Assembly: GCA_964617105.1 (NCBI GenBank)
Contig: CAZTWC010000015.1
Span: 490 to 24,321 of the forward strand
Direction: 5' to 3'
Length of the DNA stretch: 23,832 bases
Origin: CAZTWC01 sp964617105 [NCBI: uncultured Myxococcia bacterium]
GTDB lineage: Bacteria > CAZTWC01
The translations under genes and the position numbers were made by a program. Below the pieces are notes generated by a model, which was not told the DNA's origin, did not search any database, and worked only from the letters and a program-made list of their open reading frames with translations. Shown piece after piece: positions 7,738 through 16,065 of this stretch (position 1 is the stretch's first letter; each line of letters begins with the position of its first letter).

Positions 7738-8604
7738 TCAGACCAGATTAAAATAGCCGGCATCCACATTATAATAATCCACTCCTTTAAGATGGTTAAA
7801 ATTATCGGCCTGATTATTAAGGTAAAAAGTTTCCATTTCGGCCCACACTTTTTGAATAGCCGACAGGTAATAGGCTGGAACCGGCCAGGGATTTAACACC
7901 CCGGCAGATGGATAGTCTCCCAATAGATCCAATAGTTGGGCTGTTGGCCAAATCAGGCCCCTGTGCACCAATTTACGGAAGATACCGCCTCCAGTTAGTT
8001 TGCCGGAAATATCCCAGAGTATGGGGAACAAACGGGTTAATTTTATATAGTTTTTTACCGCCTTTTTCCAAGATGATGGTTTAAAATGTATTGAACCACC
8101 AACCCTGTCTAACCCTTCAGCCAGTAATGATGGACTAATCTGTTCCACATAATTGGCAATCTGATTGATGCAATCTGGCATTTCGGCCAGGTTTCTTTTT
8201 AAGAGTAAACAGTCGATTCCCCATTCCAGACTGTGATGAGCCAGGACCGCATCTTCAACCGGCAGGGCGTGATTTCTTTTTCCGAAAAGTATAAGTCCGC
8301 AAAGAACATTGATTAGACGATGAACATAGATATCGCTGATCAGGTGAAGATACCACCCCAGGGCAAATTCTTGTTTTATGGGATGGTCGGTTGCCTGGGC
8401 TAGAAAGTTTGCCGCCAATTCAAAGGCCTGGCTAGAATGGCAAAAAAGGGGCAGGTTTTTTTGGCCGCCTGGATAGAATCCTATATCGGGTCCAATGGAA
8501 CCTGCCAAAAAAGCAGGAAAAAGATAATTATCCGGTTTTTGGCCGGGAAATCTTTTTTGCCAGATATCTTTTGCCATGGCAAAATGCCAGAAAGTAGCAG
8601 CCAT
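7738..8604 (-). CDS. Zinc-dependent phospholipase C-like protein
   Basis: A 288-residue protein whose N-terminal ~100 residues match the zinc-dependent phospholipase C fold (PF00882 type). Likely metal ligands can be seen in the right order: H7, D40 (GSIGPDIGFYPGG), H56 (FCHSSQAFE), H87, D91 and H95 (YLHLISDIYVHRL). No signal peptide is visible, unlike secreted phospholipases; many uncharacterised bacterial relatives share this layout and their substrate is unknown. The C-terminal two thirds is helical by eye with no recognised domain. The ATG start is the first in frame and lacks a clear SD. It lies 74 bases upstream of glnA on the same strand and is divergent from the lipoprotein gene across a 155-base A+T-rich region. 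Confidence 0.8.
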   Translation of the reverse strand: MAATFWHFAMAKDIWQKRFPGQKPDNYLFPAFLAGSIGPDIGFYPGGQKNLPLFCHSSQAFELAANFLAQATDHPIKQEFALGWYLHLISDIYVHRLINVLCGLILFGKRNHALPVEDAVLAHHSLEWGIDCLLLKRNLAEMPDCINQIANYVEQISPSLLAEGLDRVGGSIHFKPSSWKKAVKNYIKLTRLFPILWDISGKLTGGGIFRKLVHRGLIWPTAQLLDLLGDYPSAGVLNPWPVPAYYLSAIQKVWAEMETFYLNNQADNFNHLKGVDYYNVDAGYFNLV

Positions 8605-8662
8605 AATAAATTACCAGTTGCAAATCAAAAATACAAATTGTGAACCAACAACAGTGAACATT

Positions 8663-8718
8663 AAACCTATCAATAAAACTTGATTTTATCAATAAATAAT
8701 GATAAATTTTATAGGTTT
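8663..8718. promoter_or_regulatory. A+T-rich divergent control region with inverted and direct repeats
   Basis: The 155-base gap between the divergent phospholipase C-like and lipoprotein genes contains an inverted repeat AAACCTAT (8663-8670) / ATAGGTTT (8711-8718), two direct copies of TATCAATAAA (8668-8677 and 8687-8696), and a small palindrome TTGATTTTATCAA (8680-8692). These could bind a regulator or form the promoters of both genes; no convincing -35/-10 pair stands out. Confidence 0.4.
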
Positions 8719-8759
8719 GTATTAATTTTAACACCAACCTGTAAATAAGGGGTTTTGAT

Positions 8760-11700
8760 ATGTATCAGGCAAAAAAATACTTAGATAAAAAATCAATTCT
8801 CATCCTATCTTTATTGCTATTGGTTTTGGCGGTAGGCTGCGGCGATAGTGGAGGTGACGACCCAGAAAAATCTAGCAAAGATGCCGGCGTGGAGTGTGTG
8901 TCCCATGCAGAATGTGGTGAAGGAAAAATTTGCCAGGAGAACAAGTGTGAAGACCGGCCCATCGGTTACTGTGAAAAAAAGGAGGAGTGTACGGTTGGGG
9001 AGGAGTGTATAAACAACAGTTGCCAAAAAATTATTAAGTGCCGCAATGATAATGATTGCAAAGATAAGCCCCTCAAAGGATGCAATACCACTTCGGGCAA
9101 GTGTGAGTGGGAATGCGCAGTAGATGAACATTGCTCTAAGGGTTTTTGCAACTTTGAAGATAAAAAGTGTGAAGATGGAACCAGGTGTAAAGCCGATGCA
9201 GACTGTAAAGACCAGGAAAATAAAGGATGTAATGTTACCAGCGGTAAGTGCGCGTGGGAATGCTCGGTAGATCAACACTGCACTGGTGGCAAATGTCATC
9301 CCTACGAACATACCTGTATCTTTGGCGAAAAGTGTCTCAACGATGCTGATTGCGCCACAATGCCGTTAATGGGATGTAATACCAAGTCAGGCAAATGTGA
9401 GTGGGAGTGTACTGAAGGAAAACATTGCCCCTCAGGTAATTGTGATCAGGAAAAACATCTCTGTAACAAATTAGTTGAATGCAAAAGTGACAATGACTGT
9501 AAAGACCAACCCAAAAAAGCCTGCGACCCGGCTCAGAAAAAATGTTTGTGGGAGTGTTCCAATAATGCCATGTGTAAAGGTGTAACCTGCAACCTTAAGA
9601 CCCACGAGTGCCAAACCGAGGTTATTTGTAAAAGCGATAATGACTGCGCTAATATGAAGTTTAAAGTGTGCAATGGCACCACTGGTAAATGTGAGTGGGA
9701 ATGCCGTGATGATGCCGGTTGTCTTTCCGGCGTTTGCGACAAAACCAGCCACATGTGTAAAACCGGAGTAACCTGCAAGGCTGATATGGATTGCCAGGGC
9801 TCTGCCAAAAAAGGGTGCAATCCTGCCACTAGCCAGTGTGAGTGGGAGTGCAGCAACGGTAGCCACTGTAGTTCGGGAAAATGTGATTTGGTGTCCCACA
9901 CCTGCCATACCGCAAAAACTTGCGCCAAAGATGATGATTGTAAGGGAGAAACAAAGTTAGGTTGCAATACCACTACAAAACGTTGCGAATGGGATTGTAA
10001 TTTAGATTCTCACTGCACCAATGGAACTTGTAATCCTACCACCCATAACTGCAGGCCTGAAAAAGGGTGTAGCGATTGCAAGGCGGATGAGTTCTGCTTT
10101 AATAAGGATTTTTGCGCTCCCCGGCCTTTTGCCTGCAACGATGATAACGACTGTTCTACTCAGCAAAAGTGTCTAACTATGGTGGAGAAGAAATATTGCT
10201 GGAACCAGTGCGACACCACCAAGAATATCTCTACCGATGACCAGCGTAACCCGTCTTGTTATGGAGGGATGGGATGGTGTCTGCCTTATGATGACACCGA
10301 CACCTCCAAAGGTGTTTGTGTGTTTTCTGTGGCTAATATACGGACCAAGAATCAAAAGTGCCTGCATGGTGTCCCTTTTGAGGATTCCTGGCATGCTTGT
10401 GAGAGCGATTATACTTGTGTAAAAGTAAGCCAATACAGCAATGATGCTTTTTGTTGGAACAACTGCGATGTCAATAAAACCGGTGCTTTCGGCCTCAATC
10501 CCGATTGTGATTCTGGTCAGGGTAAATGTGTTGAATTGATAAGTGTCAGTGGACAGACCCCAGTGGGCGCCTGTGAACCTCTGCGGGAAAAGAAAAATGC
10601 CAAAGATGCAAAATGCAATACTGGTTATGATCCCAGTAAACCGGAATATTTTGACTGTGCTGCCGGACTTACCTGTCACTACAGCAAATGTGCGGAAGAG
10701 CGCAAACCGGTTTGCAACGAATTGGATCAGTGTGAGGGAAGCAGCCCCACTGCCGCAGATTGGTGTAAATGTAAGCCCGGGTTTATTTGCCTGAACCATA
10801 CTTGTGCCAAAGAGAGAACTTTAACCCAAAAAGAGGGGCAAAGATGCGATACTCTTAATTTTGGCAAACCTGATTACAACTCCTGTGAGGCTGGTTTAAA
10901 ATGTATTAAAAATTCGTGTCTGAAAACCTGTGATCCCACCTTGACGCCACCTGCCTGTGGAAAAGAGCAGATTTGTCAAAAATTGGCTGGTGGAGCAGCC
11001 AATGCCGGGGTTTGTCAAAATATCAGCCTGTTAACCTGCAAGCGTGACCCCAGTGATGTCAACAAGAGTGATTGTCCGGCTAATTTCTATTGCTTTAAAT
11101 TCAACTGGTCTTATAATTGCGTAAAATCCTGTGACCCCTCTTCAACTGCTCCGGGTTGTGTCCAGGATTATACCTGCCGCCCCTTTGATATAAACGATGC
11201 AAAAAAGGGTTACTGTATTCCTGACCGGTTAAACAATTACAATCGTCTGAATGATACCTGCCATTCTTCCGATCCCTTGGACTTAGATTACCACGGTTGT
11301 GAACCGCCTTACGAATGTGTTTCTTCAAACTGCCGGGAGCCCTTGCCTAAAACCCAGGGACAGGGAGAAGTGTGCGATACCTCCTCAAAAGGTTGCCAGG
11401 CTGGTCTCATCTGTCTATTACCCGGCCGGGATTATACTGCCCAAGATATCTGTATGAAACAGTGTAACCCATATCAGAGTGGCCAATGCGATTCCGGAGA
11501 GGTCTGCCAAGTCGAGCAGGAAAACAAGTTCTATTGGAGCGCCGGGTGTTATAAGGAGAGAAAAGAGATCCTGGACAATGGAAGCCAGTGTAAATGCACT
11601 GATCCTACCAAACCCTGCTATGACCTATGCAAACCAAACTTGACTTGCCACAAGTATGTGGATGAATATTCAACCTGTGTGGTGGAATGTGACCCGGCTC

Positions 11701-12380
11701 AAAATGATGTTAATACTGGTTTAAACTCAGTATGCCAGACTGATGAAACTTGTGATAAATACAAGAACTGTTTGAAATTGATCAATTCAACCCAACCAAC
11801 TGGCCAGCAGTGCAAAATGAAAGATCCCCGTTTGCCCACCTATCATGACTGCCAAACCGGAAACTATTGCGTGGAATTTGGTGACTCGTCCAACCCTGAT
11901 AACTGGTGCCATCAAACCTGTGATCCTATAAATCCTCAGTGTTCGGCTGGATATGTATGCGCTAATGCAGAAACTGACGAATATTGCGCCAATGATGCTG
12001 ATTGCGCGGTTGGACAGAAATGTTTACTTGGGGAAGATAGTTATTACAAGGTTTGCCACGTAAACATTTGTCAGAAGATCAGGCAGAACACCCAGAAAGA
12101 GTTTCAAAAATGCCAGACCACCGATTCTACCAAACCTGAATACAATGACTGTGAAGCGGGATTTGTCTGCTCAGGTTATCAATACAAATCTACTAAAGAC
12201 AAATATTGCCTGAAAAAATGCCAGGTAGGCGGCACCGGCTGCGCTACTGGATTTGCATGCTCCTCATTTTCCTATAGCGGAGATAATGTCTGTATCCAGT
12301 CCTGCACCCAAAAAGCAGAGTGCATTAACTATGGTAGTGAGTGTGAGCGGGCGTATGGAAGCCAATACGTCTGCCACTAA
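8760..12380 (+). CDS. Giant cysteine-rich outer-membrane-type lipoprotein with tandem repeats
   Basis: A 1206-residue exported lipoprotein. The N-terminus has a charged n-region, a hydrophobic stretch (ILILSLLLLVLAVG) and a lipobox-like AVGC with acylated C27; the next residue is Gly, compatible with outer-membrane sorting, and a short GDSGGDDPEKSSKD linker follows. Residues 94-436 are seven uninterrupted 49-residue repeats, each with eight cysteines. The remainder (437-1206) is built of longer irregular modules, each containing a C-x(8-9)-P-x-Y-x2-C-x2-G-x2-C signature and a CDP-x-C segment. No enzyme motif is visible; the cysteines presumably form disulfides outside the cytoplasm. Similar Cys-rich lipoproteins are common in myxobacterial-type genomes, with no known function. 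RBS AAGGGG precedes the ATG. No secretion partner is adjacent. Confidence 0.9.
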   Translation: MYQAKKYLDKKSILILSLLLLVLAVGCGDSGGDDPEKSSKDAGVECVSHAECGEGKICQENKCEDRPIGYCEKKEECTVGEECINNSCQKIIKCRNDNDCKDKPLKGCNTTSGKCEWECAVDEHCSKGFCNFEDKKCEDGTRCKADADCKDQENKGCNVTSGKCAWECSVDQHCTGGKCHPYEHTCIFGEKCLNDADCATMPLMGCNTKSGKCEWECTEGKHCPSGNCDQEKHLCNKLVECKSDNDCKDQPKKACDPAQKKCLWECSNNAMCKGVTCNLKTHECQTEVICKSDNDCANMKFKVCNGTTGKCEWECRDDAGCLSGVCDKTSHMCKTGVTCKADMDCQGSAKKGCNPATSQCEWECSNGSHCSSGKCDLVSHTCHTAKTCAKDDDCKGETKLGCNTTTKRCEWDCNLDSHCTNGTCNPTTHNCRPEKGCSDCKADEFCFNKDFCAPRPFACNDDNDCSTQQKCLTMVEKKYCWNQCDTTKNISTDDQRNPSCYGGMGWCLPYDDTDTSKGVCVFSVANIRTKNQKCLHGVPFEDSWHACESDYTCVKVSQYSNDAFCWNNCDVNKTGAFGLNPDCDSGQGKCVELISVSGQTPVGACEPLREKKNAKDAKCNTGYDPSKPEYFDCAAGLTCHYSKCAEERKPVCNELDQCEGSSPTAADWCKCKPGFICLNHTCAKERTLTQKEGQRCDTLNFGKPDYNSCEAGLKCIKNSCLKTCDPTLTPPACGKEQICQKLAGGAANAGVCQNISLLTCKRDPSDVNKSDCPANFYCFKFNWSYNCVKSCDPSSTAPGCVQDYTCRPFDINDAKKGYCIPDRLNNYNRLNDTCHSSDPLDLDYHGCEPPYECVSSNCREPLPKTQGQGEVCDTSSKGCQAGLICLLPGRDYTAQDICMKQCNPYQSGQCDSGEVCQVEQENKFYWSAGCYKERKEILDNGSQCKCTDPTKPCYDLCKPNLTCHKYVDEYSTCVVECDPAQNDVNTGLNSVCQTDETCDKYKNCLKLINSTQPTGQQCKMKDPRLPTYHDCQTGNYCVEFGDSSNPDNWCHQTCDPINPQCSAGYVCANAETDEYCANDADCAVGQKCLLGEDSYYKVCHVNICQKIRQNTQKEFQKCQTTDSTKPEYNDCEAGFVCSGYQYKSTKDKYCLKKCQVGGTGCATGFACSSFSYSGDNVCIQSCTQKAECINYGSECERAYGSQYVCH
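9039..10067 (+). repeat. Seven tandem 147-bp units encoding 49-residue, 8-Cys repeats
   Basis: Seven in-frame units of exactly 147 bases with no indel. Each encodes C-x5-C-x7-C-x6-C-x3-C-x5-C-x4-C-x6-C-x5, with a consensus like CKxDxDC ... GCN ... GKCEWEC ... HCxxGxC ... C. The units are clearly diverged from one another at both DNA and protein level while the cysteine spacing is perfectly kept, which points to selection for a disulfide-bonded fold rather than recent copying. Confidence 0.95.
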
Positions 12381-12385
12381 TCCCG

Positions 12386-12401
12386 GAACGGTTTTCCGTT
12401 T
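12386..12401 (+). terminator. Small hairpin just after the lipoprotein stop
   Basis: AACGG (12387-12391), loop TTTT, CCGTT (12396-12400), extendable by one G-T pair, starting six bases after the stop codon. There is no T-run after it, so termination by this hairpin alone would be weak. Confidence 0.3.
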
Positions 12402-12444
12402 AACCTGCCGCTTTAAAATTGTCCTCGACGTATTAGCATACGCC

Positions 12445-12489
12445 TGCGGGAATTTTATTCCCTGCGCCTAGTTGGTGGAGCGCCTCCGC
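12445..12489. other. Two further hairpins in the 173-base intergenic region
   Basis: GGGAAT/ATTCCC with a TTT loop (12448-12462, stem extendable past a one-base bulge) and GGAG/CTCC with a CGC loop (12477-12487, extendable by two pairs). They sit between the convergent lipoprotein and Eco57I-like genes. They may act as a two-way terminator region or be part of a small structured RNA; neither has a T-run. Confidence 0.4.
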
Positions 12490-12539
12490 ATTCTAATCCC
12501 GGAATTGTATTTTGTCTAACCTTATTTGTGCGAATTAAT

Positions 12540-12558
12540 TTTTGAGCGAGCCCTTAGG
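12540..12558 (-). repeat. 19-bp dispersed repeat, copy 2
   Basis: Minus-strand CCTAAGGGCTCGCTCAAAA. It matches 18 of 19 bases of the copy at 7712-7730 and is in the same orientation relative to the gene it follows. Here it overlaps the stop codon (12554-12556) of the Eco57I-like gene, so the repeat supplies the end of that reading frame. Confidence 0.7.
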
Positions 12559-14704
12559 TTAACTCAATGAACACACCATTTACCTCAGGGAAATCCAACT
12601 GCTGGTAAAGGGTTGCTTCCAGTTCGACCCACCCAAGAGATGGTAATATTGCCACCCGTTCTGCTTCCCACAAATGAATTGGATATTCAGGCAGTGATGC
12701 TGACAATAAACTCAGGGATTTTTGCTCATTTAACCCTTTAGTTTCATCTTCAACCAATTTTTGCAACAGAGGTTGGCTGTTCATGTCGAAGATCAACTGA
12801 CGGCCGGCTTTAATTTCGTTTATACGTTTTAAATAGCCGAGGCATTGTTTTAGGTATTTCCCGCTGCTGTCCTGCACGCGGGAAATTTTTCCAGCAATCC
12901 TGGCCAGCGAAGCGTAAGGCCGGTTTAATTTCCCTGTATCTATTGGTTTATTGACCAGGCTATTTCCCCTTCGAAACTGGTGTAAAAGTATTAGCATGGG
13001 CTGGCCAGCCTTACTTACCGTGTCATATTGCCAGGCTAATATAGAACTCTGAAGGCTGATGAAATCATTGCCCTTTCCATACAGGCAGCACCTTATAAGT
13101 TTTCGGCGCCAGGAGGAAATTGAACCGGAGATGGGAATGTTTTGGTGACGGATAATCTGTTTAAAAATAGTATCCAGTAGTTTATCAACTACCCAAAATG
13201 ACCGCAAGGCTGAATTCAGGTCTGGTTCAAAAAAACAATGGGTAAGCACCCTTTTAAATATGGCATTTTCAAGTTGATTGGTGAGGTAGAGATCTTTTTT
13301 GTTGTGAGCAGGTTTGTTTTTATTTTTTAACCAAATATTGTTTATACTCTCTTTTATCTGCGCAACAATTTTTTGGATAAGGCGGTCAATTTCAGGAGGG
13401 AGAGAACCTCTTTCTATGATCTCCATTGTTTGGGAAGGTTGAGAAAGTTTCTCCTCAGAAGTCAACCTAAAATTATCGGCCGGATTTGCCAAAAGTTCTT
13501 TTATCAGATTGTCGTATTTGCAGAACAGATAATTGGGAAGGTCATAAAAAAAAGCTTTAATAAATGGTATCAACTTATTAACGTTGATGGGTTCTGAATT
13601 AGGGCTCTCTATAGAGTTGACATTTATAATGGCAGTTACAAATTGGTGGATAAGTCTGGCCCAAAAACGATTGGGGATTTTTACCAACTTCTGGTCTGCC
13701 AGGTAATTGAGATAGCAGTAATCAGAACTGAACAAACCAGGGCCGGAGATCTGAACCATTTTTGAGCATAGGATAAAAAAATTCCTACTTAACCGAAACT
13801 CTACCGGTCGCTGTTCTCCGGCAAAGGTATCAATGGCTAGTTTTAACCAATTTTTAAACATCAGAGTCTGGGAATTGTAAATGTAGCCTCTGGAAAAGGC
13901 TCCAAACAGACCAAGTAGGCGCATGAGCAGCAATCTGGCCAACTGATTTTTGCAGGGATGGTTGCGGCAGGTTATATCCTCTATTTGCCTGACAGTAGAG
14001 TTAAGTATTTGCACTGAAAAAAAACAGGCCAAATGGTCAGCAAGGTTTCGGCGGATATTTTCTGACTGGGAAAAATATTTATCCAAGAGAGTTGAATAAT
14101 TTTTTTGAGGTTGGAAACTTAAAGATGGGGCAGAAAAAAAAGCGTAGAAAATTGAGGCGAATAATTTATTGTTGGTTTTTAGACGCCGGGGGCGGCGTAA
14201 ATTACATTCAAAAAAGCGCTCTTCAAAACGGTGACATTGGCAGTTATAGAGTCTCCATCTGGGACCATGAACCAGAATTACCCAGGTAATCTCTTTTTTA
14301 CGACCCTGACCTAATAGATTTAGAATAGATCTCTGTAGTTTTTTAGGGTTGGCTTGCCTTTCAACTTCCATTACCAGGGCCACCGCCCTCCCCTTTTTTT
14401 CATCAAAAAGAGAATGTAATTTCAGGTTTTGGTTGGGGTTGGGCTTAACTTGGTAGCCCAAATGCTGGAGCAACAAGAGCGGTTGTTTAGAGAGAGCAAA
14501 AAGGTTGGTTTCAACTTGGCTGATTTCAAGTTTGGTCAGCGCCAGAGCAAATATTTCGGCCAGGTGGCCCTGGGATTTTTCAACTGGTTTACCACTTTTA
14601 ATCTCCCCCTTTGGTTCTTTGAGAAGATGGTTGTCTAAAAATGTTAGATCTCTATGAAAATGATATTGGCTGAATAGGTGGTGATTATGATAAAAATGCT
14701 TCAC
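12554..14704 (-). CDS. Degenerate, C-terminally truncated Eco57I/type IIG restriction-modification-like protein
   Basis: A 716-residue protein without a clean family match. Several stretches resemble, in order, fused Eco57I-type restriction-methylation enzymes: FSQYHF (near residue 11), VETNLFALSKQPLLLLQHLGY (~80-100), TWVILVHGPRWRLYN (~140-155, like GILTNGRRWRLY), a long helical part with LLLMRLLGLFGAFSRGYIY, then KLIRCCLYG ... GQPMLILLHQFRRGNSLV (~550-600, like CLYGVDxNP ... FLDHHLRxGNSL) and finally LDFPEV near the end, which in active enzymes directly precedes GNPPY. The SAM-binding PACGSG motif is absent where expected, the nuclease ExK looks like EVER, and the frame stops before NPPY. 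Start is GTG with AAGG seven bases upstream. It lies 76 bases after serS. Likely a pseudo-enzyme or a decaying gene; homology is by eye. Confidence 0.55.
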   Translation of the reverse strand: MKHFYHNHHLFSQYHFHRDLTFLDNHLLKEPKGEIKSGKPVEKSQGHLAEIFALALTKLEISQVETNLFALSKQPLLLLQHLGYQVKPNPNQNLKLHSLFDEKKGRAVALVMEVERQANPKKLQRSILNLLGQGRKKEITWVILVHGPRWRLYNCQCHRFEERFFECNLRRPRRLKTNNKLFASIFYAFFSAPSLSFQPQKNYSTLLDKYFSQSENIRRNLADHLACFFSVQILNSTVRQIEDITCRNHPCKNQLARLLLMRLLGLFGAFSRGYIYNSQTLMFKNWLKLAIDTFAGEQRPVEFRLSRNFFILCSKMVQISGPGLFSSDYCYLNYLADQKLVKIPNRFWARLIHQFVTAIINVNSIESPNSEPINVNKLIPFIKAFFYDLPNYLFCKYDNLIKELLANPADNFRLTSEEKLSQPSQTMEIIERGSLPPEIDRLIQKIVAQIKESINNIWLKNKNKPAHNKKDLYLTNQLENAIFKRVLTHCFFEPDLNSALRSFWVVDKLLDTIFKQIIRHQNIPISGSISSWRRKLIRCCLYGKGNDFISLQSSILAWQYDTVSKAGQPMLILLHQFRRGNSLVNKPIDTGKLNRPYASLARIAGKISRVQDSSGKYLKQCLGYLKRINEIKAGRQLIFDMNSQPLLQKLVEDETKGLNEQKSLSLLSASLPEYPIHLWEAERVAILPSLGWVELEATLYQQLDFPEVNGVFIELT

Positions 14705-14780
14705 ATGGCTGCCTTATTTATCACCTGCAAACTGCTATTGACTCAAGGACCGGGTCAGATGCAGATTTCTAAGGTAAATA

Positions 14781-16061
14781 CTAAAGTGGTCTGTTATCAA
14801 TCAATTTAAAACCAGTATATGGTATTAGAACTTTGGGAATAACAATGCTGCCATCGGCTTGCTGATAGTTCTCCAAGATAGCGATTAAGGCCCGGCTGAC
14901 CGCCAATGCAGTGCCGTTTAAGGTGTGAACAAGCCCCTTTCCCTTATCTCCCTTATACTTAATATTAAGGTTCCTGGCCTGGAAATCGGTGCAATTGGAC
15001 AAACTGGTGACCTCTCCCCAACTGCCGTCCTCTCCGCGACCCGGCATCCAGGCTTCTAAGTCGTATTTACGAAAAGCGGGACCGCCTAAATCGCCGGTAC
15101 AGCAATCCACCATGCGATAGGGCAATTTTAACTCTTGAAAGATCTCCTCCTCCAATACCAACATTTGCTGAAACATCTCTTCCGACTGGTCCGGATGGGT
15201 GAAAGCAAACATCTCTACTTTGCTAAATTGATGCACCCGGTATAGCCCTTTAGAAGCGCGTCCGTAGGCTCCGGCCTCGGTCCTGAAGCAGTGAGAAATT
15301 CCGGTGTATAGTTGTGGTAATTGGCTGACGTGAATGGTTTCGTTCATCAGCATACCGGCAATGGGGATCTCCGAAGTGGCAATAAGGCTCAAGTCGTGAT
15401 TTTCTATGGAATAGATCTGGGTTTCTTCACCCCGGGGCGTAAATCCAGTGCCAGTCACCACCTCGGACCGGGCTAGATCTGGTGTGATAAGCGGGGTGTA
15501 CCCCCTGGATACTAATTTGTCCACTGCATATCTGATCAGTGCCAGTTCCATCAGCACTGCCTGGTTTTTTAAAAAGTAGAAATTGCGACCGGCAACCGAA
15601 GATCCTTTTTTAAAATCCACCAGGTCGTGCATCTCTGCCAACTGAACGTGATCAAGCGGTTTGAAATCAAAACTGGTAGGCTCCAAAAATTGGTTGAGCG
15701 CTTTGTTATCCAGGTCACTATTTCCCTCTGGGGTTTCAGGATGAGATAGATTCGGTATTTTGATCAATTCCGCTTTAAATACCTGGTTGATGTTTTTTAA
15801 TTGACTCTCTAGTTCTGAGGACTCTTGTTTTAATTTTTTACCCTCTTCTATATATTTAATGCGAGATTCGTGGTCAGGAGCCTTTTTGGTTTTTTGGGCA
15901 ATCTCTTTTTGTTGGTGCCTTAAATTGTCAAATTGAGACTGAACCGATTTTCGTTGTACATAGAGATCATTGAAATATTTTAGGTCTACATTTACTTTGC
16001 GCAAATGGCAGTTTTTTTGGACCAGGTCTAAATTATTTGCAATAAAGTGGGGGTCTAGCAT
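14781..16061 (-). CDS. serS: Serine--tRNA ligase
   Basis: A 426-residue class II aminoacyl-tRNA synthetase charging tRNA-Ser (and tRNA-Sec where present). The N-terminal ~100 residues form the expected long antiparallel coiled-coil arm (LDPHFIANNLDLVQKNCHLRK at the start). Motif 2 is seen as CFRTEAGAYGRASKGLYRVHQFSKVEMF and motif 3 as NGTALAVSRALIAILENYQ near the C-terminus; the TxE serine-binding motif appears as ATSEIP. Length is normal. The start ATG is four bases after the aspS stop, with its SD (AAGGA) inside the last codons of aspS, so the two are cotranscribed and probably coupled. Confidence 0.97.
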   Translation of the reverse strand: MLDPHFIANNLDLVQKNCHLRKVNVDLKYFNDLYVQRKSVQSQFDNLRHQQKEIAQKTKKAPDHESRIKYIEEGKKLKQESSELESQLKNINQVFKAELIKIPNLSHPETPEGNSDLDNKALNQFLEPTSFDFKPLDHVQLAEMHDLVDFKKGSSVAGRNFYFLKNQAVLMELALIRYAVDKLVSRGYTPLITPDLARSEVVTGTGFTPRGEETQIYSIENHDLSLIATSEIPIAGMLMNETIHVSQLPQLYTGISHCFRTEAGAYGRASKGLYRVHQFSKVEMFAFTHPDQSEEMFQQMLVLEEEIFQELKLPYRMVDCCTGDLGGPAFRKYDLEAWMPGRGEDGSWGEVTSLSNCTDFQARNLNIKYKGDKGKGLVHTLNGTALAVSRALIAILENYQQADGSIVIPKVLIPYTGFKLIDNRPL

Positions 16062-16065
16062 GGTT

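Larger units (their letters stand above)
12377..12522. repeat. Imperfect ~30-bp direct repeat pair
   Basis: Two copies of a stretch starting CTAATCCCGGAA and ending GTxTAACCT lie at about 12377-12406 and 12493-12522, 116 bases apart. The first 12 bases are identical and the rest agrees at roughly two thirds of positions. The first copy includes the lipoprotein stop codon. They bracket the two hairpins described separately. Confidence 0.6.

Noticed and set aside
9471-9973. Long minus-strand frames (145-146 residues) inside the lipoprotein gene
   Set aside because: They are shadows of the repetitive cysteine-rich coding sequence, with no independent start signal or family match. The same holds for the minus-strand frames at 8817-9311 and 10173-10799.
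9039-10067. Regular 147-bp periodicity considered as a CRISPR-like or satellite array
   Set aside because: The unit is in frame, encodes conserved cysteines and varies strongly between copies; it is a protein repeat, not a DNA repeat array.
12554-14704. Possibility that this gene and its neighbours form a BREX, DISARM or other defence island
   Set aside because: No helicase, ATPase, phosphatase or second methylase gene of such systems is present nearby; the neighbours are serS and aspS.
14739-14757. Hairpin TGACTC/GGGTCA between serS and the Eco57I-like gene
   Set aside because: It is a six-pair stem with a wobble and no T-run; too weak to call a terminator.
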